A DNA stretch of 64,000 bases from Nephromyces sp. MM_2019. Taxonomy: Eukaryota; Apicomplexa; Aconoidasida; Nephromycida. The translations under genes were made by a program, and so were the position numbers. Location of the stretch: positions 3,504 to 67,503 of the forward strand of contig JADHZB010001414.1 in NCBI GenBank assembly GCA_015657535.1, read 5' to 3'. The first letter of the stretch is position 1; each line of letters begins with the position of its first letter. The notes under the pieces were generated by a model. It saw only the letters and a list, made by a program, of their open reading frames with translations. It ran no database searches and had not been told where the DNA came from. Shown here piece after piece: positions 61,501 through 64,000 of this stretch.

Positions 61501-61720
61501 CACCAAAATAGAAAAGTTAGCAACTAATAGGGGGAAATTCGCTCTGAATCTCCTGCTTCCAACCATTTTTCACCCTAAAAACGTCTTTTTCCGGAAAAAA
61601 TCGTCTTGAAACTAGTCCTCTGTTTGTTATCCTCTTCATATAGGGAGAAATAAATGCCCATTTTTTAAATAAAAACATATTAGCCATGCTACTATAGTAC
61701 CGCGCTGTGATAAAAAGCAT
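58597..61720 (-). CDS. Second HPR-like protein, probably organelle-targeted
   Basis: The start is ATG at 61720. Exon 1 (61720-61525) encodes MLFITARYYSSMANMFLF and then a basic stretch (KRITNRGLVSRRFFPEKD), consistent with an organelle-targeting presequence. Later exons 61125-60883, 59339-59287 and 58961-58597 join in matching phase. They read FVLSCGEKLIDRIFC, PVFRLLYSLSSCSSECL, LIWSLLYNFAANFIRCFL and, in the last exon, LTKALNFAANLSKSNKW and QLMELVALEIVGLLYLS. The repeated N-F-A-A-N / L-x-x-L pattern matches HPR/RAP-type helical repeats, as in the gene at 14.6-24.7 kb. A block at 61198-61370 (LPFKKLEIDVSGSCL) may be another exon, but its phase does not fit, so at least one exon is unsolved. 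No RAP domain is visible at the C-terminus. Confidence 0.5.
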
Positions 61721-63500
61721 ATATATCAACACTTTGTAGCCGGATAATACCTATTTTTGAAACACAAAAATATTAACTTTGCAAACAGCATTGCTACGGA
61801 CATTGCCAAACATCATGAACTTTGCCACCCCTTAGTTCTGCAGATTGTGGAAATTTCCACAATCGGCGGCACTGCTACGTTATCTCGCAAAAATTGGGCA
61901 GCATGTCTATATACACACATAAAATATACTAACAATGTAAAAATGTAGACTGACTTTACCAGCAGCAGACTGCGATACATTCGATAATCTATTTTTTTTT
62001 TTGATAAGATTCACGCTTGCTTGCAACAAGTAAGTTTTGACCGAAAAACAGAATTGGCGAAAGAAACAAAACAAAAAGGATTGAAAAAAAACACAAAAAT
62101 CAAAACAAAGCGAGCAAAAGTTATGACAAAAAATCCAACCACCGGATGTACACAAGGTCTGGCAGGGAAAAAAACCTCTCAATACTACCAGAGACACACA
62201 CGCAGAAGATGGCTCAAAAAGTACTAGCTTATAACATACTGCACATCTCACGCACACAAAAATATACAAAAACAGCTACAACTGGCATATCATCGCGGAT
62301 ATCAAACAAGGAGAAAAAAATCAGAAAAATGAGCTCCAAAAAAAACAGGAAAGAAGCAGTGAACACACACACCAACACACACATATTAAGATGACAGCGA
62401 CACAAATAAGCCGCTCATATACATTCCGGGGGGTACTAAATAGTTGAAACCCCTAGCTATGCATTCTACAAAGTATTCGTTTTATTAACCAATTTTTGCA
62501 TAACGTACCACCAAAGTTTTCATGTGAATATCTCCAGACACACGTACATTATATGCACAAAATAAAACATATTTTCAACTGCATAGACCTAAAATCAACT
62601 TAGGAAATACTCAAAAGCACAAGCTTGATACCCACACTACAAAATGCATCATGAAAAAAAAGATTTTATTCCAGTCACTACAGTAACAACTAATGAATTC
62701 GTACCACGCACACACACACACACACACACACTCTAATTCTAAATATCAACTTTAATCACAGATTTCAACAAAAATTCCGGAAATACATGCTCATGCAAAC
62801 ACATTAATGCATAAAACTTATATACACACACAAAAGCGTTCAATGGCAAGCAACAAGTACATCATTAAACAGCACACAAGTCTAGCAGCATCATTTTTCT
62901 TCCACATACAGGTCTGCAAAAGTGTGCGCGTGTGTGTGTGTCTGACAAACACCCGCTACAGGTATGCTGAGTGAAGTTTCAAGCGAATTAACTGCATCGA
63001 CATTGATCATAGCAAAAGTGATCAAAGACAACAAAAAACCTGCAGCATATTCAAGAGAGCAGCATGCCATACTTCGGAACTATGAGCAACCAATAAAAAA
63101 ATAAAAAGCGTGAAGAGCGATAAAAAGTGCAAGAAGAGCCCCAGCAATGCAATATATATATACGTACAGAAACAATCAAAAGATATAAATCTCACATTTC
63201 TAGTAGACTGCAGAGTACAAACCTATAGCAATAAACGAAAAACACCATTTGCACACAAAAAAAAAAAGTGATTGTTACGCTTATCAAAATGATGAAAAAA
63301 CCCGGGTTTCACAAGGGAAAGAAACAGTGTACAAACATCCCTTATTGGTCCAAATTATGAGACATGATAAAGCCATCAAAAAACAATGGTAAAGCCTTCA
63401 CCGAGGAAGTAAAAACTCCTTGAAGACAGTGAAGTACTTGCACGACGAAAAAACATTCAAAAAATAAAAATTTATGAAAGTACTATCAAATACCTGATGC
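61721..63500. other. Non-coding, CA- and A-rich
   Basis: It holds a pure CA tract at 62708-62731 and a GT tract at 62928-62943. The Lys-rich and Cys-rich frames at 61.9-62.4 kb follow base composition rather than coding signal. The promoter of the HPR-like gene should lie at the left end. Confidence 0.5.
62708..62731. repeat. (CA)n microsatellite
   Basis: An uninterrupted CA run of about 24 bp. Confidence 0.9.
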
Positions 63501-63509
63501 AAAATTTCG

Positions 63510-63667
63510 CATCACAAACAACAAGAAGTGGCAGAAGGGAGAGAAGCGGGAGAAGTGGGAGAAGACGAAGAGGAAGAAGATCAAAAACAAAAAGATCAAA
63601 AAGAAGAAGAAACACACAAAATTCCAGAAGCAAAAACAAATCTGACCACCACGGGAGCTCTATGGAG
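63510..63667 (+). CDS. Candidate charged exon (purine-rich, three open frames)
   Basis: A GAAGAA/GAGAAG-rich segment open in all + frames. One frame is Glu-rich (EVGEDEEEEDQKQKDQKEEE) and ends at a good donor GTATAT (63668). Another is Arg/Ser-rich (SGRRERSGRSGRRRRGRRSK). Charged repeats of this kind can be real exons or mere purine repeats. It is kept at low confidence. Confidence 0.25.
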
Positions 63668-63849
63668 GTATATTTAAAGATTTTCAGGTAAACACAACCT
63701 GCTGCATTTAGAGAAGATAAAGCAGCAAGGCAAATAACGAATGGCAACCAACATTCCACACGAAACAAGTTATGCCAATCAAAAAAGTACGAATACTGTG
63801 TAGATTACTGTTATATTAATGCAGGTACCAAGATCTGAACAAAAAACAA

Positions 63850-63881
63850 AACGCACACGCACACGCACACGCACACACACA
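63850..63881. repeat. CACACG repeat
   Basis: CGCACACGCACACGCACACG followed by CACACACA; a short hexamer-based variant of the CA tracts. Confidence 0.8.
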
Positions 63882-64000
63882 TATCAAAACTGCAATCTAC
63901 CGCTACAATCTATAGAAATGGTACAAAGTCTGCTCAGCATAAAATCGAAACGAGCAAGTGGAATGTGCACCAAGAGGAAGTAAAATCGATTTAATTAGAA

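Noticed and set aside
1..64000. tRNA, rRNA, CRISPR or operon-like features
   Set aside because: I looked for B-box-like GGTTCGAATCC words, conserved rRNA strings and regularly spaced direct repeats with unique spacers. None was convincing; the repeats present are head-to-tail tandem arrays without spacers.

Overview
This is a window of nuclear DNA from a eukaryote: AT-rich, with many introns, long (CA)n/(GT)n tracts, and no operons or bacterial signals. The best readable genes have many small exons joined by GT-AG introns, mostly 200-2,200 nt long. The giant proteins are Ser-rich and low in complexity, and two genes look like HPR/RAP-type organellar RNA-binding proteins. This combination suggests an apicomplexan or close alveolate relative. 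That placement is an inference, because nothing in the window is diagnostic on its own. No rRNA, tRNA, CRISPR array or clear transposon was recognised.

Layout. 541-5008 (-): RRM protein in at least ten exons, probably running off the left edge. 8615-9773 (-): short unrecognised gene. 10501-14041 (+): scattered open exons of an unrecognised gene. 14635-24668 (-): HPR/RAP-like protein of about 1,451 aa in eight exons, whose second intron carries a nested minisatellite. 26217-27163 (-): small unrecognised protein. 27857-39740 (+): very large TFIIIC delta-like protein (about 2,777 aa, six exons) with an N-terminal WD40-like start and a C-terminal zinc module. 40808-43795 (-): twin-CX9C (CHCH) mitochondrial-type protein. 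48265-50373 (-): p23/CS-domain co-chaperone. 51268-53372 (+): unrecognised gene. 53612-56518 (-): two-TM, probably mitochondrial membrane protein of about 316 aa. 58597-61720 (-): second HPR-like, probably organelle-targeted protein. The remaining sequence is mostly non-coding and rich in CA/GT.

Exon models were built by hand from splice consensus, reading phase and protein plausibility. Where several exons join with matching phase and a recognisable domain runs across the joins (RRM, TFIIIC, CHCH, p23, HPR), confidence is good. Elsewhere the exons are only candidates. Four of the better genes (both HPR-like proteins, the CHCH protein and the two-TM protein) point to the mitochondrion or another organelle. 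TFIIIC, RRM and p23 are housekeeping nuclear or cytosolic functions. No functional clustering is evident.
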